64,000 bases of DNA from Bacteroidota bacterium (GCA_023391625.1 JAEWAN010000032.1:1-64000); one strand, 5' to 3'; numbered from the stretch's first letter, positions 7,853 through 17,261 are shown. Notes: generated by a model not told the origin, from the letters alone. Numbers and translations are program-made.

Positions 7853-9616
7853 ATGGAAGTAACAAGATTATTTGATTTACTGGATAACTATATGGAGCAG
7901 TACCCGCAACAGGAAGTGGCTTTAGCTCACAAAGTAGAAGGTAAATGGCGTACGTTCAGTATACAAGAATATATAGAGTTAACTAATTATGTCAGTTATG
8001 GGCTGCTTAAGCTTGGCGTGAAACCGGGAGACCGTATCGGCATTGTCAGCGGCAATCGTCCGGAATGGAACATGATCGATTTCGGAGCTATGCAGATAGG
8101 TGCTGTTTCAACCCCGATTTACCCAACCATCAGCCAGGATGACTACCGTTATATACTGAACCATGCGGAAATGAAGGTTATTTTCATCGAAGGAAAGGAT
8201 CTGCACCGAAAACTGGAGCCCATTCTCCCGGAAGTAAAAACATTAACGGAAATCTACACTTTTTCTCCCATTGACGATAATAAATACAATTATCTGGACC
8301 AACTAATAGAACTAGGGAAACAACATCCGCAACCGGAAGAACTGGCAAAACTTAAAAGCTCAATCAAGGAAAGCGATGTTGCTACCATGATCTATACTTC
8401 AGGCACTACCGGGAATCCTAAAGGAGTTATGCTGACACACAGCAACATTGTCTGCAATTTTAAAGGGGTAGCACACACTCCGGCCAAATGGAATAAGAAA
8501 GCACTGAGTTTCCTTCCTGTCTGCCATGCCTACGAACGTATGTTGGTCTATCTATATCACTATTTAGGAATGTCCATCTACTACAGCAGTTTGGCAAACA
8601 TAGCAGAAAACATGAAGGAGGTCAATCCTACCATGATGACCTGCGTTCCACGTTTACTTGAAAAGATTTACGACAAGTTATATGCTGCAGGAAATCAACA
8701 AAAAGGATTTAAGAAAAAGTTATACTTCTGGTCTTTTGAACTTGCCAAGAAATATCAGCTGGAAGGAATGAGCCGCAGCTATATGTACAAATTGGCCATT
8801 GCGGATAAACTAATTTACTCAAAATGGAGAAAAGCATTAGGAGGCAACTTTGATATTATTGTTTCCGGCGGATCTGCCATACAATCGCACATAGCCTCCT
8901 TTTTCTCTGCCATAGGAATGCCTGTGTTTGAGGGTTACGGACTAAGTGAAACATCTCCCGTAATAGCAGTCAGCCAACGAGGGAGGAACGGACGCAAGTT
9001 TGGAACCGTAGGGCCGGCACTTCCCGGAGTTGAAATAAAACTGGGAGAACGCGACGAAATTCTTTGTCGTGGACATAACGTAATGAAAGGGTACTATAAA
9101 GACCCTGAATTAACTGCCGAAGTTATTGATAGCGAAGGATGGTTTCACACCGGCGACACCGGAAAATTCACTCCAGAAGGCCTGCTTATTATCACTGGAC
9201 GATTAAAAAGCATTTTCAAGACCTCTTTTGGCAAGTATGTGAATCCGCAACTGATTGAGAATAAATTTACAGAATCCCCTTTGATAGAGAATATGATGGT
9301 AGTAGGCGAAAATCAAAAATTTGCCGCTGCATTAATCGTACCGGATTATGCATACCTGAAAGAATGGTGTAAATCTAACGGTAAACGTTATACCAATCCT
9401 GCCGACATGATTGAACAAGCAGACATCATAAAACTTTATAAAGAAGAAGTAGATAAATACAATAAATTCTTTGGAGATTTTGAGCAGGTAAAACGATATA
9501 CATTGCTGCCTGATGAATGGACACAACAAAACAGCGCCTTATCCCCTACTTTAAAAGTAAAACGGAAAGTAATAGCTGAACGATATAAAGCAGAAATAGA
9601 ACATTTATTTAAATAA
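7853..9616 (+). CDS. Long-chain acyl-CoA synthetase (AMP-forming)
   Basis: A 587-residue adenylate-forming enzyme of the FAA1/FadD15 type, which activates fatty acids to acyl-CoA via an acyl-AMP. The P-loop-like motif YTSGTTGNPKGVMLTHSN lies near residue 183. GYGLSETSP is near 362 and GWFHTGDTGKF near 431, with the hinge ITGRLKSIFKTSFGKYV just after. No signal peptide is present. The enzyme is probably membrane-associated through amphipathic surfaces, as is usual in the family. It follows purU and may be cotranscribed with it, though the functions are unrelated. The substrate chain length cannot be read from the sequence. Confidence 0.92.
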   Translation: MEVTRLFDLLDNYMEQYPQQEVALAHKVEGKWRTFSIQEYIELTNYVSYGLLKLGVKPGDRIGIVSGNRPEWNMIDFGAMQIGAVSTPIYPTISQDDYRYILNHAEMKVIFIEGKDLHRKLEPILPEVKTLTEIYTFSPIDDNKYNYLDQLIELGKQHPQPEELAKLKSSIKESDVATMIYTSGTTGNPKGVMLTHSNIVCNFKGVAHTPAKWNKKALSFLPVCHAYERMLVYLYHYLGMSIYYSSLANIAENMKEVNPTMMTCVPRLLEKIYDKLYAAGNQQKGFKKKLYFWSFELAKKYQLEGMSRSYMYKLAIADKLIYSKWRKALGGNFDIIVSGGSAIQSHIASFFSAIGMPVFEGYGLSETSPVIAVSQRGRNGRKFGTVGPALPGVEIKLGERDEILCRGHNVMKGYYKDPELTAEVIDSEGWFHTGDTGKFTPEGLLIITGRLKSIFKTSFGKYVNPQLIENKFTESPLIENMMVVGENQKFAAALIVPDYAYLKEWCKSNGKRYTNPADMIEQADIIKLYKEEVDKYNKFFGDFEQVKRYTLLPDEWTQQNSALSPTLKVKRKVIAERYKAEIEHLFK

Positions 9617-9839
9617 TCCCTATGCTCTATTAACGCTCCGGATGAATAAACGACAGACAACTAATCTATAAAAAAGAAATCATCAATATAAAAATTGGAA
9701 CTGTTCTTACATATATCCGGTAAGTAAAATCAACCGCACAAGGTTGTACATTATATTCTACAAATATTATCAACCAGCCAATAATAAGAAAAAATATAAG
9801 GGATATAAATTATAATACCAAAAAAGGATTTCTATATAT

Positions 9840-9879
9840 AAGCAGGAGGTGACTCAGATTTTTGAGTCACCTCCTGCTT
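9840..9879. terminator. 17-bp perfect hairpin, likely terminator-like
   Basis: Arms 9840-9856 and 9863-9879 pair perfectly around a GATTTT loop. There is no long T tract on either side, so a classical intrinsic terminator is uncertain. The arms contain an ideal Shine-Dalgarno sequence (AGGAGGTGA) and its complement. Confidence 0.45.
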
Positions 9880-10034
9880 ATTCGTCCTACTTGCTGATAA
9901 AAGATGTTTTAGATATTCGGTTTTCTAGAAGGAGAATCTCCTTTTAAATCACCTGCTTTATTTAACTTACAGGTTAAAATATTAGCAAAACATGAAACTT
10001 TTCCCAATGATATTATCAACGTAGCGCATATATA

Positions 10035-10069
10035 AAAATGGCTGTCTGAAAAGAAAAGACAGCCATTTT
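10035..10069 (-). terminator. glmM operon terminator
   Basis: A 13-bp perfect stem (10035-10047 with 10057-10069) just after the glmM stop. On the minus strand the arm ends in TTTT followed by TATATGC. It probably ends the thrA-FKBP-DUF4827-glmM transcript. Confidence 0.7.
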
Positions 10070-10083
10070 CACATATAATACAA

Positions 10084-11478
10084 TTAATTTATACCAGCTA
10101 TTCTTTTTATTTCATCAATCATAGCCTTGGCAAATTTATCAGCCTGTTCCATTGTTCCCGCTTCGGAATAAATACGGATAATCGGTTCTGTATTTGATTT
10201 ACGCAAATGTACCCACCCGTTCGGGAAATCAATTTTCACCCCATCGATATCATTTACTTCATATTGCTGATAACTTTTTTTCACAACCAGCAATATGCCG
10301 TCAACATTTATTTCCGGAGTCAGTTCTATCTTATTCTTTGAAATATAATATTCCGGATAAGTTTTACGTAGTTCCGATACTTTTTTACCGGACTTAGCTA
10401 AATAAGTCAGAAACAAAGCGATACCCACCAAAGCATCACGTCCGTAATGGCTTGCAGGATAAATCACCCCGCCATTGCCTTCGCCACCAATTACAGCGTT
10501 AGTCGCTTTCATGGCTGTGACCACATTCACTTCTCCTACTGCTGATGCCGTATACTGAGCACCATATTTCTGTGTCACATCGCGCAATGCACGGGTAGAA
10601 CTCATATTAGACACCGTATTGCCCGGTGTATGCTGCAACACATAATCAGCTACCGCAACCAATGTATATTCTTCGCCGAACATGCTGCCGTCCTCACTGA
10701 TAATCGCAAGACGATCTACATCCGGATCGACAACAAAACCCACATCAACTCCCCCTTTTTTCATCAGGCCGGAGATTTCTGTCAGGTGTTCCGGAAGCGG
10801 TTCCGGGTTATGAGGAAACTGTCCGTTTGGCTCACAATACAATTTATTTATTTTTGTCACTCCCAACGCTTCCAGTAGAGCAGGAATAGCAATACCTCCC
10901 ACAGAGTTAACGCAGTCTACTGCCACAGAGAAATCGGCTTTTTTAATAGCCTCCACATCAACCAGGTCTAATGCCAAAACGCTGTCAATATGCTTCTGAG
11001 TATATGAGAAATCCTCAGTCAATTTACCTAACTGATCCACTTCTGAAAAGACGAAGGACTCATCCTCAGCAACGGCCAACACTTTTTCCCCCTCTTTAGC
11101 ATTCAGGAATTCACCCCGCTCATTCAATAACTTCAAAGCGTTCCATTGTTTCGGGTTATGACTTGCAGTAAGAATAATACCTCCAGCTGCCTTTTCCATA
11201 ACCACAGCCAGCTCGGTGGTAGGCGTAGTTGCCAATCCTATATTCACAACATCAAAACCCATCCCCAATAAAGTTCCGATAACTAAATGGCTAACCATTT
11301 CACCCGAGATGCGGGCATCACGGCCTACGACTATTTTATTGGACGAATTTTTCTTATTTTCACGGATAAAAGTTGCATAAGCAGCAGTAAAACGGGCAAT
11401 ATCTACCGGATTCAGGCCTTCACCTACATTTCCTCCGATTGTACCCCGGATACCTGAAATTGATTTAATTAATGTCAT
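10084..11478 (-). CDS. glmM: Phosphoglucosamine mutase
   Basis: A 464-residue alpha-D-phosphohexomutase that converts glucosamine-6-P to glucosamine-1-P for UDP-GlcNAc, peptidoglycan and lipid A synthesis. The start SISGIRGTIGG is typical. The phosphoserine loop GGIILTASHNPKQWN is at about 97-111, the metal loop DPDVDR at about 248, and the sugar-recognition motif GEGNGG at about 334. The phosphate-binding loop RKSNTEPIIRIY lies near the C-terminus. Phosphomannomutase activity cannot be excluded, since Bacteroidota enzymes of this length are annotated as either. Last gene of a minus-strand unit that starts with thrA. Confidence 0.88.
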   Translation of the reverse strand: MTLIKSISGIRGTIGGNVGEGLNPVDIARFTAAYATFIRENKKNSSNKIVVGRDARISGEMVSHLVIGTLLGMGFDVVNIGLATTPTTELAVVMEKAAGGIILTASHNPKQWNALKLLNERGEFLNAKEGEKVLAVAEDESFVFSEVDQLGKLTEDFSYTQKHIDSVLALDLVDVEAIKKADFSVAVDCVNSVGGIAIPALLEALGVTKINKLYCEPNGQFPHNPEPLPEHLTEISGLMKKGGVDVGFVVDPDVDRLAIISEDGSMFGEEYTLVAVADYVLQHTPGNTVSNMSSTRALRDVTQKYGAQYTASAVGEVNVVTAMKATNAVIGGEGNGGVIYPASHYGRDALVGIALFLTYLAKSGKKVSELRKTYPEYYISKNKIELTPEINVDGILLVVKKSYQQYEVNDIDGVKIDFPNGWVHLRKSNTEPIIRIYSEAGTMEQADKFAKAMIDEIKRIAGIN

Positions 11479-11558
11479 ATTAAAATACGTTGTTTATTAC
11501 AAAAAATAATCCTCTTAACAACTATACATTACTAAGAGGACTCTATATTTTTTAGAAT

Positions 11559-12134
11559 TTATTGTTGCTTTGAAGTATCATTTCCCGGAATCACATTCTT
11601 CCTAAACAATATCTTTAAATGATAACCATAAGGAACAACAAGCATATCAGTGGAATAAAAACCGATCTTATCCGGCACGATCAATTTAGCTTCCGTCCCA
11701 CTATATTTCATATAGGACACAGCTTCCTGAAAGGCCTGAGAAAATACGGTCGAAGTACCATCATACACAAACTCCTGCAAATATGGAGATTCCTGCGTAT
11801 CCCAGAAATTGGCCGTATCCGGAGCGGTAGTTAGAGTATATTCCAGATATTTTACTGAAACAACATCTCCTACCTCAACTTTATTCGTATCAGAACTTCG
11901 CTTCTCCAAACGAAAATACAATCCGCTGGATGTCTTTACATATTCATTCTCAGCAAAGATAGTATCCGGAGGAAATTCATCCAGAACTTTAATCCCTTCT
12001 CTCTGAATAAAATCATCTATTAAGATTTTTTCCGCCTTTAAATCTTCCCCATAAGTATTTTTTTTACAGGCGAAAAAAGAAAAAGATAAAACAGCGATAC
12101 AGACTCCGGCTATTATTTTATTTCTCATATTCAA
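11559..12134 (-). CDS. DUF4827-like lipoprotein
   Basis: A 191-residue lipoprotein: the signal peptide ends at a lipobox with FFACKKN (Cys at about residue 23). The rest resembles the DUF4827 family of Bacteroidota, a relative of the FKBP-like lipoproteins. It shows SGLYFRLEKRSS and VEVGDVVSVKYLEYTL, like the start of a PPIase fold, and ends with VVPYGYHLKILFRKN. No prolyl-isomerase active-site set is evident, so activity is doubtful. It lies between an FKBP lipoprotein and glmM with gaps of 97 and 80 bases and probably acts at the periplasmic face of a membrane. Confidence 0.7.
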   Translation of the reverse strand: MNMRNKIIAGVCIAVLSFSFFACKKNTYGEDLKAEKILIDDFIQREGIKVLDEFPPDTIFAENEYVKTSSGLYFRLEKRSSDTNKVEVGDVVSVKYLEYTLTTAPDTANFWDTQESPYLQEFVYDGTSTVFSQAFQEAVSYMKYSGTEAKLIVPDKIGFYSTDMLVVPYGYHLKILFRKNVIPGNDTSKQQ

Positions 12135-12231
12135 TTTATTCCATCATTTACGACTTGCAAATATCCGATTTAAATGTGAGCCCAACAAGTTAACAAAATA
12201 AATATTGTTTTTTAAATCCTTAATTGGCATT

Positions 12232-12762
12232 TTACTTTGCAACTTCTACTTCATACTTAACCGACGTATAGGGAGGAACCAAGCCTTGATAACCTTTCAA
12301 TCCGTATGCCAGATTCCAGGGAAATATGAAAACAGCTTTTTCACCTCTCTTCATCAATTCCAACCCGAGATCCAACCCGAGAATCACTTCTTTTCGCCCT
12401 ATCGTTACCGGCAGTTCATTCACTTCCTCCAACACCTCTCCATCCAATGAACATAATTTATAAGAAACCACACAAACGTCGCCCTTGAATAACTGAGGTG
12501 ACTGTGAAGGGGCAACCACTCTATACCAAAATCCTAAATCACTTTTCTGATATGCACTATCCTGTTCAGCCACATATTGTTGTAGAAACTCAACTTCATT
12601 CTGCACAATTTCCTGATTCACTTTCCTTAAATCCAGTTCGCGCTTATCGCTCACAGCTTCCTTATTAGAAGGAAGCTGCGGATTGGTTTTCCTTTTACAA
12701 GAAACACCCAACATTACAATAACCGCCAGTACAATGAACAAAAAGAAATAACGTGACTTCAT
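12232..12762 (-). CDS. FKBP-type peptidyl-prolyl isomerase lipoprotein
   Basis: A 176-residue protein with a lipoprotein signal (VMLGVSCKRK, Cys at about 22) and a C-terminal FKBP domain. Features are GFWYRVV, FKGDVCVVSYKLCSLDGEVL, then VILGLDLGLELMKRGEKAVF and NLAYGLKGYQGLVPPYTSV. This is the GldI-like class of periplasmic or outer-membrane FKBPs found in Bacteroidota, which assist folding of exported proteins. The pattern aYG...g.vPP.t.l near the end is intact, which supports an active domain. It starts 19 bases after the thrA stop, so the two are almost certainly cotranscribed. Confidence 0.85.
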   Translation of the reverse strand: MKSRYFFLFIVLAVIVMLGVSCKRKTNPQLPSNKEAVSDKRELDLRKVNQEIVQNEVEFLQQYVAEQDSAYQKSDLGFWYRVVAPSQSPQLFKGDVCVVSYKLCSLDGEVLEEVNELPVTIGRKEVILGLDLGLELMKRGEKAVFIFPWNLAYGLKGYQGLVPPYTSVKYEVEVAK

Positions 12763-12781
12763 ACGATAGTTACTAAGTCAA

Positions 12782-15217
12782 TTAACGGATGTTGGCAATA
12801 CTGATAATGTCAGAGAACACGCCTGCCGCTGTTACGCTGGCTCCGGCACCATACCCTTTAATCATCATCGGATATTCATTATAACGTTCTGTTGTAATTA
12901 AAATTATATTATTACTTCCCTGCAAGTCATAGAACGGATGCATACTATCCACAGCTTCCAAACCAACACTGCACTGACCGTTGTCCATGGTTGCCACAAA
13001 ACGCCAGCGTTTATTTTCCGCAGCCAGTTTTTTCCGTTTTTCTTCAAATTCTCCATCCAGTTCCGGAATACTTTTCCAGAAATCATCCAAAGTACCTTCA
13101 AAGAATTTATCCGGGACAAACAGGTTTTTAACCACATCATCCTGTTCCACCTTATAACCGGCTTCACGGGCCAGAATCACCAGTTTACGAATCACGTCCT
13201 TACCACTCAGGTCAATACGAGGATCCGGCTCAGAAAAGCGTGCTTCCTTAGCCATAAGTATTGCCTTACTTAAAGGTATATCCTCACTAATTGTATTAAA
13301 AATAAAGTTCAACGTACCGGAAAGCACTGCCTGCATTTTCAGTATTTTATCACCGCTGTTAATCAGGTTATTGATTGTATTGATGATAGGCAGACCGGCT
13401 CCCACGTTCGTTTCAAACAAATATTTAATTCCACGTTGCCGTGAAGTATCTTTCAGTTTTTTGTAAGCATCATAATCTGATGAAGTAGCAATTTTATTTG
13501 CTGCAACCACCGAGATATTGTTATCCAACAAAGTCTGATATAAAGCAGCAATATCCGGACTTGCCGTACAGTCCACAAATACCGAATTAAAGATATTCAT
13601 GCCCACAACTTCTTTCAATATGCCGGCCGGTGTAGCCTCCATACCGTTGGATTTCAGCTCCTGATCATAAGTTTCCAGATTAATACCCTCACGGCTGAAT
13701 ATCATTTTATCTATACTGGCAATACCGACCACATTCAGTTTCAGTCCGTTCTGCGCCATCAATTTAGGCTGCTGCATTTTTATCTGATCCAGCAAACTTC
13801 CCCCCACTGTACCAATTCCGACAAGGAACAAGTTCAGCACCTGATACTCCGACAGGAAAAACGAATCATGGATTACATTCAAAGCCTTACGCAAATCCTT
13901 ACGGTCGGTAACAAAAGAGATATTGGTTTCAGAAGCACCCTGAGCACAAGCTATAACATTAATACCGTTACGTCCCAACGTACCAAACAGTTTTCCGGCA
14001 ATCCCCGGCGTACGTTTCATGTTGTCACCAACAATAGCAATCGTAGCCAAATCATCCTCTGCAAAAATATCATTTATTTCACCCTGAGCTATTTCATTTG
14101 CAAATTCCTGACGCAATACATCCACAGCCAACTGGCTGTCTGCATTACGTACACCAATAGAAGTTGTATTTTCAGAAGAAGCCTGTGATACGAGGAACAC
14201 ACTGATACCGTTTTTAGCCAAAGCACGGAATATACGGTAGTTCACTCCGATTACTCCCACCATACCTAATCCTTGTACGGTTATTAAAGAAGTATCATTA
14301 ATGGAAGATATACCTTTAATCGCTTTTTCCGCTTCACTGCCCTTTGCATTGCAAATAAGAGTACCCTCAGCTTCCGGATTAAAAGTGTTCTTTATACGTA
14401 CCGGAATGTTCTGATGGAACACTGGGAAAATAGTAGGCGGATAAATTACTTTTGCCCCGAAATTACTCAGTTCCATAGCTTCACTGAAGCTTAGCTTTTC
14501 AATAACATAAGTGTTATTAATAATGCGTGGATCAGCAGTCATAAAACCATCGACATCCGTCCAGATTTCAAGCACATCTGCCTTCAAAGTAGCAGCAATA
14601 ATAGCAGCCGTATAATCAGATCCTCCACGTCCCAAATTGGTGATATTACCTGTTTCTGAGTCAGTTGAAATAAATCCTCCGCATACTACAACAGACGGTT
14701 GTTTTTTAAACTGCTCTTTGATAAGTTTTTCTGTTTTTTCAAAATCAACCACATGTTTACCAAACTGCTCATTGGTCATAACCATCTTCTTTGAATCCAC
14801 GTGAACAGCCCCTTCTATCGTATTAGCTATAACAATAGATGAAATCACTTCGCCATAACTTACAATTGTATCGGCGATACGGGTTGACATATCTTTTATC
14901 AGGTAAATACCCTTGAATATATTTAACAGGTCATTAAATTCCGCTTCAACCAACGAAATCACTTCCGCCTTCTTTTCGGTGGCTACTACCTGGTCTATTA
15001 CAGACAAATGACGAGCGTGCATTTGCTCATATTTAATCAGGTAACTTTCATCACCTGCTGACGCCAATTTAGACAAGGTGTATAGTTGATCTGTTATTCC
15101 GGAAAATGCGGAAACGACAACTACTACAGGTTCTTTTTGACCTTCAACTATTTTTTTTACGTTCAAAATTGCCTCAACGGAACCTACGGATGTTCCGCCA
15201 AATTTCAATACTTTCAT
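12782..15217 (-). CDS. thrA: Bifunctional aspartokinase/homoserine dehydrogenase
   Basis: An 811-residue fusion performing the first and third steps of threonine/methionine synthesis: aspartate phosphorylation and reduction of aspartate semialdehyde. The aspartokinase starts with KFGGTSVGS. Two ACT-type regulatory stretches follow (about 310-450), including LGMVGVIGVNYRIFRAL and GRNGINVIACAQGASE. The homoserine dehydrogenase starts at about 463 with the Rossmann motif LVGIGTVGGSLLDQI and contains SGTLNFIFNTI and EARFSEPDPRIDLSGKD. Length agrees with ThrA/MetL proteins. It is the promoter-proximal gene of the unit running to glmM. No threonine-rich attenuator peptide was noticed upstream. Confidence 0.95.
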   Translation of the reverse strand: MKVLKFGGTSVGSVEAILNVKKIVEGQKEPVVVVVSAFSGITDQLYTLSKLASAGDESYLIKYEQMHARHLSVIDQVVATEKKAEVISLVEAEFNDLLNIFKGIYLIKDMSTRIADTIVSYGEVISSIVIANTIEGAVHVDSKKMVMTNEQFGKHVVDFEKTEKLIKEQFKKQPSVVVCGGFISTDSETGNITNLGRGGSDYTAAIIAATLKADVLEIWTDVDGFMTADPRIINNTYVIEKLSFSEAMELSNFGAKVIYPPTIFPVFHQNIPVRIKNTFNPEAEGTLICNAKGSEAEKAIKGISSINDTSLITVQGLGMVGVIGVNYRIFRALAKNGISVFLVSQASSENTTSIGVRNADSQLAVDVLRQEFANEIAQGEINDIFAEDDLATIAIVGDNMKRTPGIAGKLFGTLGRNGINVIACAQGASETNISFVTDRKDLRKALNVIHDSFFLSEYQVLNLFLVGIGTVGGSLLDQIKMQQPKLMAQNGLKLNVVGIASIDKMIFSREGINLETYDQELKSNGMEATPAGILKEVVGMNIFNSVFVDCTASPDIAALYQTLLDNNISVVAANKIATSSDYDAYKKLKDTSRQRGIKYLFETNVGAGLPIINTINNLINSGDKILKMQAVLSGTLNFIFNTISEDIPLSKAILMAKEARFSEPDPRIDLSGKDVIRKLVILAREAGYKVEQDDVVKNLFVPDKFFEGTLDDFWKSIPELDGEFEEKRKKLAAENKRWRFVATMDNGQCSVGLEAVDSMHPFYDLQGSNNIILITTERYNEYPMMIKGYGAGASVTAAGVFSDIISIANIR

Positions 15218-15318
15218 TCTGACTAAATTTAATTTTCGTTAGTTTCTTTTTTCAGCTTGCAATATTAGCTATTTTTTAGCAATTATCCGCTTTACTTTTC
15301 GTTTTTAAACGAAAAGTG

Positions 15319-15349
15319 TTGTGACTTTCCAAAAAAAATTTTACTTTTG
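15319..15349 (+). promoter_or_regulatory. Promoter of tRNA-Arg
   Basis: TTG at 15319-15321, a 20-base spacer and TACTTTTG at 15342-15349 match the Bacteroidota consensus closely. The predicted start lies about 10 bases before the tRNA. Confidence 0.8.
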
Positions 15350-15366
15350 CACCGCTTTATAAGCAT

Positions 15367-15440
15367 GGTCTCGTAGCTCAGCTGGATAGAGCAACAGCCT
15401 TCTAAGCTGTGGGTCGTGGGTTCGAATCCCGCCGGGATCA
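15367..15440 (+). tRNA. tRNA-Arg (TCT)
   Basis: A 74-nt cloverleaf. Acceptor strands GGTCTCG and CGGGATC pair with G-T wobbles, the D-arm is GCTCAGCTGGATAGAGC, and the anticodon arm CAGCCTTCTAAGCTG gives anticodon TCT. The T-arm is GTGGGTTCGAATCCCGC, the discriminator A, and CCA is not encoded. It lies between its own promoter and terminator, so it is a single-gene unit. Confidence 0.95.
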
Positions 15441-15448
15441 CTTGTAAG

Positions 15449-15485
15449 AGTCAGATAGTTGTAAAATAGCTATCTGACTTTTTTG
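15449..15485 (+). terminator. tRNA-Arg terminator
   Basis: A 10-bp perfect stem (15449-15458 with 15470-15479) is followed directly by a T6 run, a classical intrinsic terminator 9 bases after the tRNA. Confidence 0.85.
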
Positions 15486-16749
15486 TTTTCGACAGACATG
15501 ATTTTAAGGGATTTCGTCCTCGTAAACAAAGAGTAAAACGCAATCTCTACAAACAGATTTTTTTATATCTGTAAAATTTTCTATTAATATGACAAAAACT
15601 CTTTTCTCGTAATTTCCCCGAAATGGTCTAAGATAATAAAAACATCTTTAGACAAACAAACACTAAGCCATCAACCCTGTTAGCGGTATCCACCACAAGA
15701 AATCATTGGTGATAACCAACTATAATGCTAAAAGCAAACAGACTCACAAACACGTTACCTTCAAGTACAATTTATTTACCTAGAAGCCAGAGAATAACTA
15801 CAATCTCTGGACAACAAAGCACACACAGAAAACATCCAAAAACAGGCAAATCGTCATACAAATAATATTATTGGCTACTAAAGTCAAAACTTTGGTCTTA
15901 TAATGATAAAGGACACAACAGGACAAAAACGCTGTATATAAGGCAAAACATAAGAAGGCATCAGCATACTCTAAGAAAATAAATTCAAGATATTCTGTGT
16001 TATCATAAACAGATTTCGCAGACTTACCAAAATCCTCAAGTTCTATCCTGTCAAGTTATGTCTATTAACAGGACGATAAAAAATAAACAAGGAGAACTTT
16101 ATCAAAACATCTGATAAGTGTCACAATAAGTTCAAGGATATCAGAATGAGCGGATGCACAACAGAAAAATGGACAGTTATTAAATTTCTTTGACATTCAA
16201 CAAAATGCCACATTATTTCAAACTACTTTAGAGCCACATAAATCAAGAATACAATATATTTCACATCCTCTAAAAATAAATAATAATAAAATCATCACAT
16301 TCGCAAATCCCTATTCCTGTAGATTTTCCTATTATAGGACAATTCTATAACACTTTTTCATAAATAATTAAGCTTTATAACAACATTTACTAATTATTAT
16401 AGCTAAAAATCAAAAGAACACAAACAAATTATCAATCACATCAGACAGTTAATTTTATATAATTAGAAAATCAAAACAATCCTCAATATAGAGCGTAGTC
16501 AGCATATAACAACATACATTCTCATATCAAACACAACAATAAAATTTTTAATTATTTTGCAAACACTAAAGAAAGTTCCTAAAGTAATTTTAAAAAAAAT
16601 AACCTTATCACATCACTCCAATCTTATCACTAATAATCAAGCAAATACAAATCTCACTAAAATTCACCAACTTTAAACAAACAATACATCAGAATTAATC
16701 AAACATAAAAAAGCACATACAAACAACATAAAATAATAAATATTTGTTA

Positions 16750-16757
16750 TATATTTG
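16750..16757 (+). promoter_or_regulatory. -7 box upstream of the NVEALA gene
   Basis: TATATTTG followed by GCAG matches the -7 consensus. It would give a leader of roughly 180 bases before the ATG at 16944. No TTG stands at the right -33 distance. Confidence 0.5.
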
Positions 16758-16848
16758 CAGCAATTTAACAAAAAACAAAAAATATTACAAATCAACAACT
16801 ACATCACCTTATAAAACAACTAATAATACATTTTTTAACTAAAAGAAA

Positions 16849-16870
16849 GGAGGAAATAATGAACACATAA
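16849..16870 (+). promoter_or_regulatory. Strong Shine-Dalgarno followed by a three-codon mini-ORF
   Basis: In the NVEALA leader, AAAGGAGG precedes ATG AAC ACA TAA (ATG at 16859). Such a strong ribosome site is unusual in Bacteroidota and here serves only a three-codon frame. It may hold a ribosome in the leader or be the relic of a lost start. Confidence 0.4.
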
Positions 16871-16943
16871 AAGAAAAAAATCCATTTTAATTTATAATAC
16901 AAACATTTATTCATCAAATACTACTAACAAACAATAATATTTT

Positions 16944-17201
16944 ATGAAAAAAATTATATCCTGTATATTCATATTATCTGTAACAATCTGTAGCATAACA
17001 AATCTACGCTTTAATATACAACAAGAGAATGATTTTTCTGACACATTTACTTTAAAGAATTTAGAAGCTCTAGCCTACCCTCTAGATGAAAATGGCGTTT
17101 ATCAGGGCCAATGTTGTGCTCCATGGGACGAGACTTGTGGTTATTCTGGAGACCCTATCCCAGGGCGCCTACAATCAATAGTAGTAATCAACTGCGGATA
17201 A
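16944..17201 (+). CDS. NVEALA-family exported peptide
   Basis: An 85-residue precursor. Residues 1-20 are a signal-like hydrophobic stretch (MKKIISCIFILSVTICSITN). Next come a leader part and the family motif at 39-44, here NLEALA, after which NVEALA peptides are thought to be processed. The mature part of about 41 residues has four cysteines (57, 58, 65, 84) in the arrangement CCAPWDETCGY...NCG, which could form disulfides. NVEALA genes in Bacteroidota are typically followed by a propeller lipoprotein, as here. The biological role of the family is not established; signalling or antagonism are guesses. The stem-loop after the stop (17211-17261) may set a higher dose of this gene than of the next. 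Confidence 0.8.
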   Translation: MKKIISCIFILSVTICSITNLRFNIQQENDFSDTFTLKNLEALAYPLDENGVYQGQCCAPWDETCGYSGDPIPGRLQSIVVINCG

Positions 17202-17210
17202 CAAAAGCGA

Positions 17211-17261
17211 GGAAAGTCTAAGATAATTAAAATACTACATTTAATAAATTTTAGACTTTCC
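17211..17261 (+). terminator. Stem-loop between NVEALA and lipoprotein genes
   Basis: An 11-bp perfect stem (17211-17221 with 17251-17261) encloses a 29-base AT-rich loop, ten bases after the NVEALA stop. No T tract follows directly. It may be a partial terminator or an mRNA-stability element separating a highly expressed peptide from downstream genes. Confidence 0.5.

Larger units (their letters stand above)
9617..10083. other. Intergenic region with several hairpins
   Basis: No gene is seen in this convergent gap. It contains a 17-bp perfect hairpin (9840-9879), a short stem with 3' T run (9929-9943) and the glmM terminator (10035-10069). The remaining sequence is AT-rich and unremarkable. 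Confidence 0.7.
15486..16943. other. 1.46 kb AT-rich gene desert before the NVEALA locus
   Basis: No credible gene is seen on either strand; all frames are broken by stops. The plus strand is strikingly poor in G and rich in A and C, above all from 16200 onward. It could be a decayed gene or an unusually long untranslated leader. I tried to read translated pieces around 15600-16150 and recognised no family. Confidence 0.6.
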
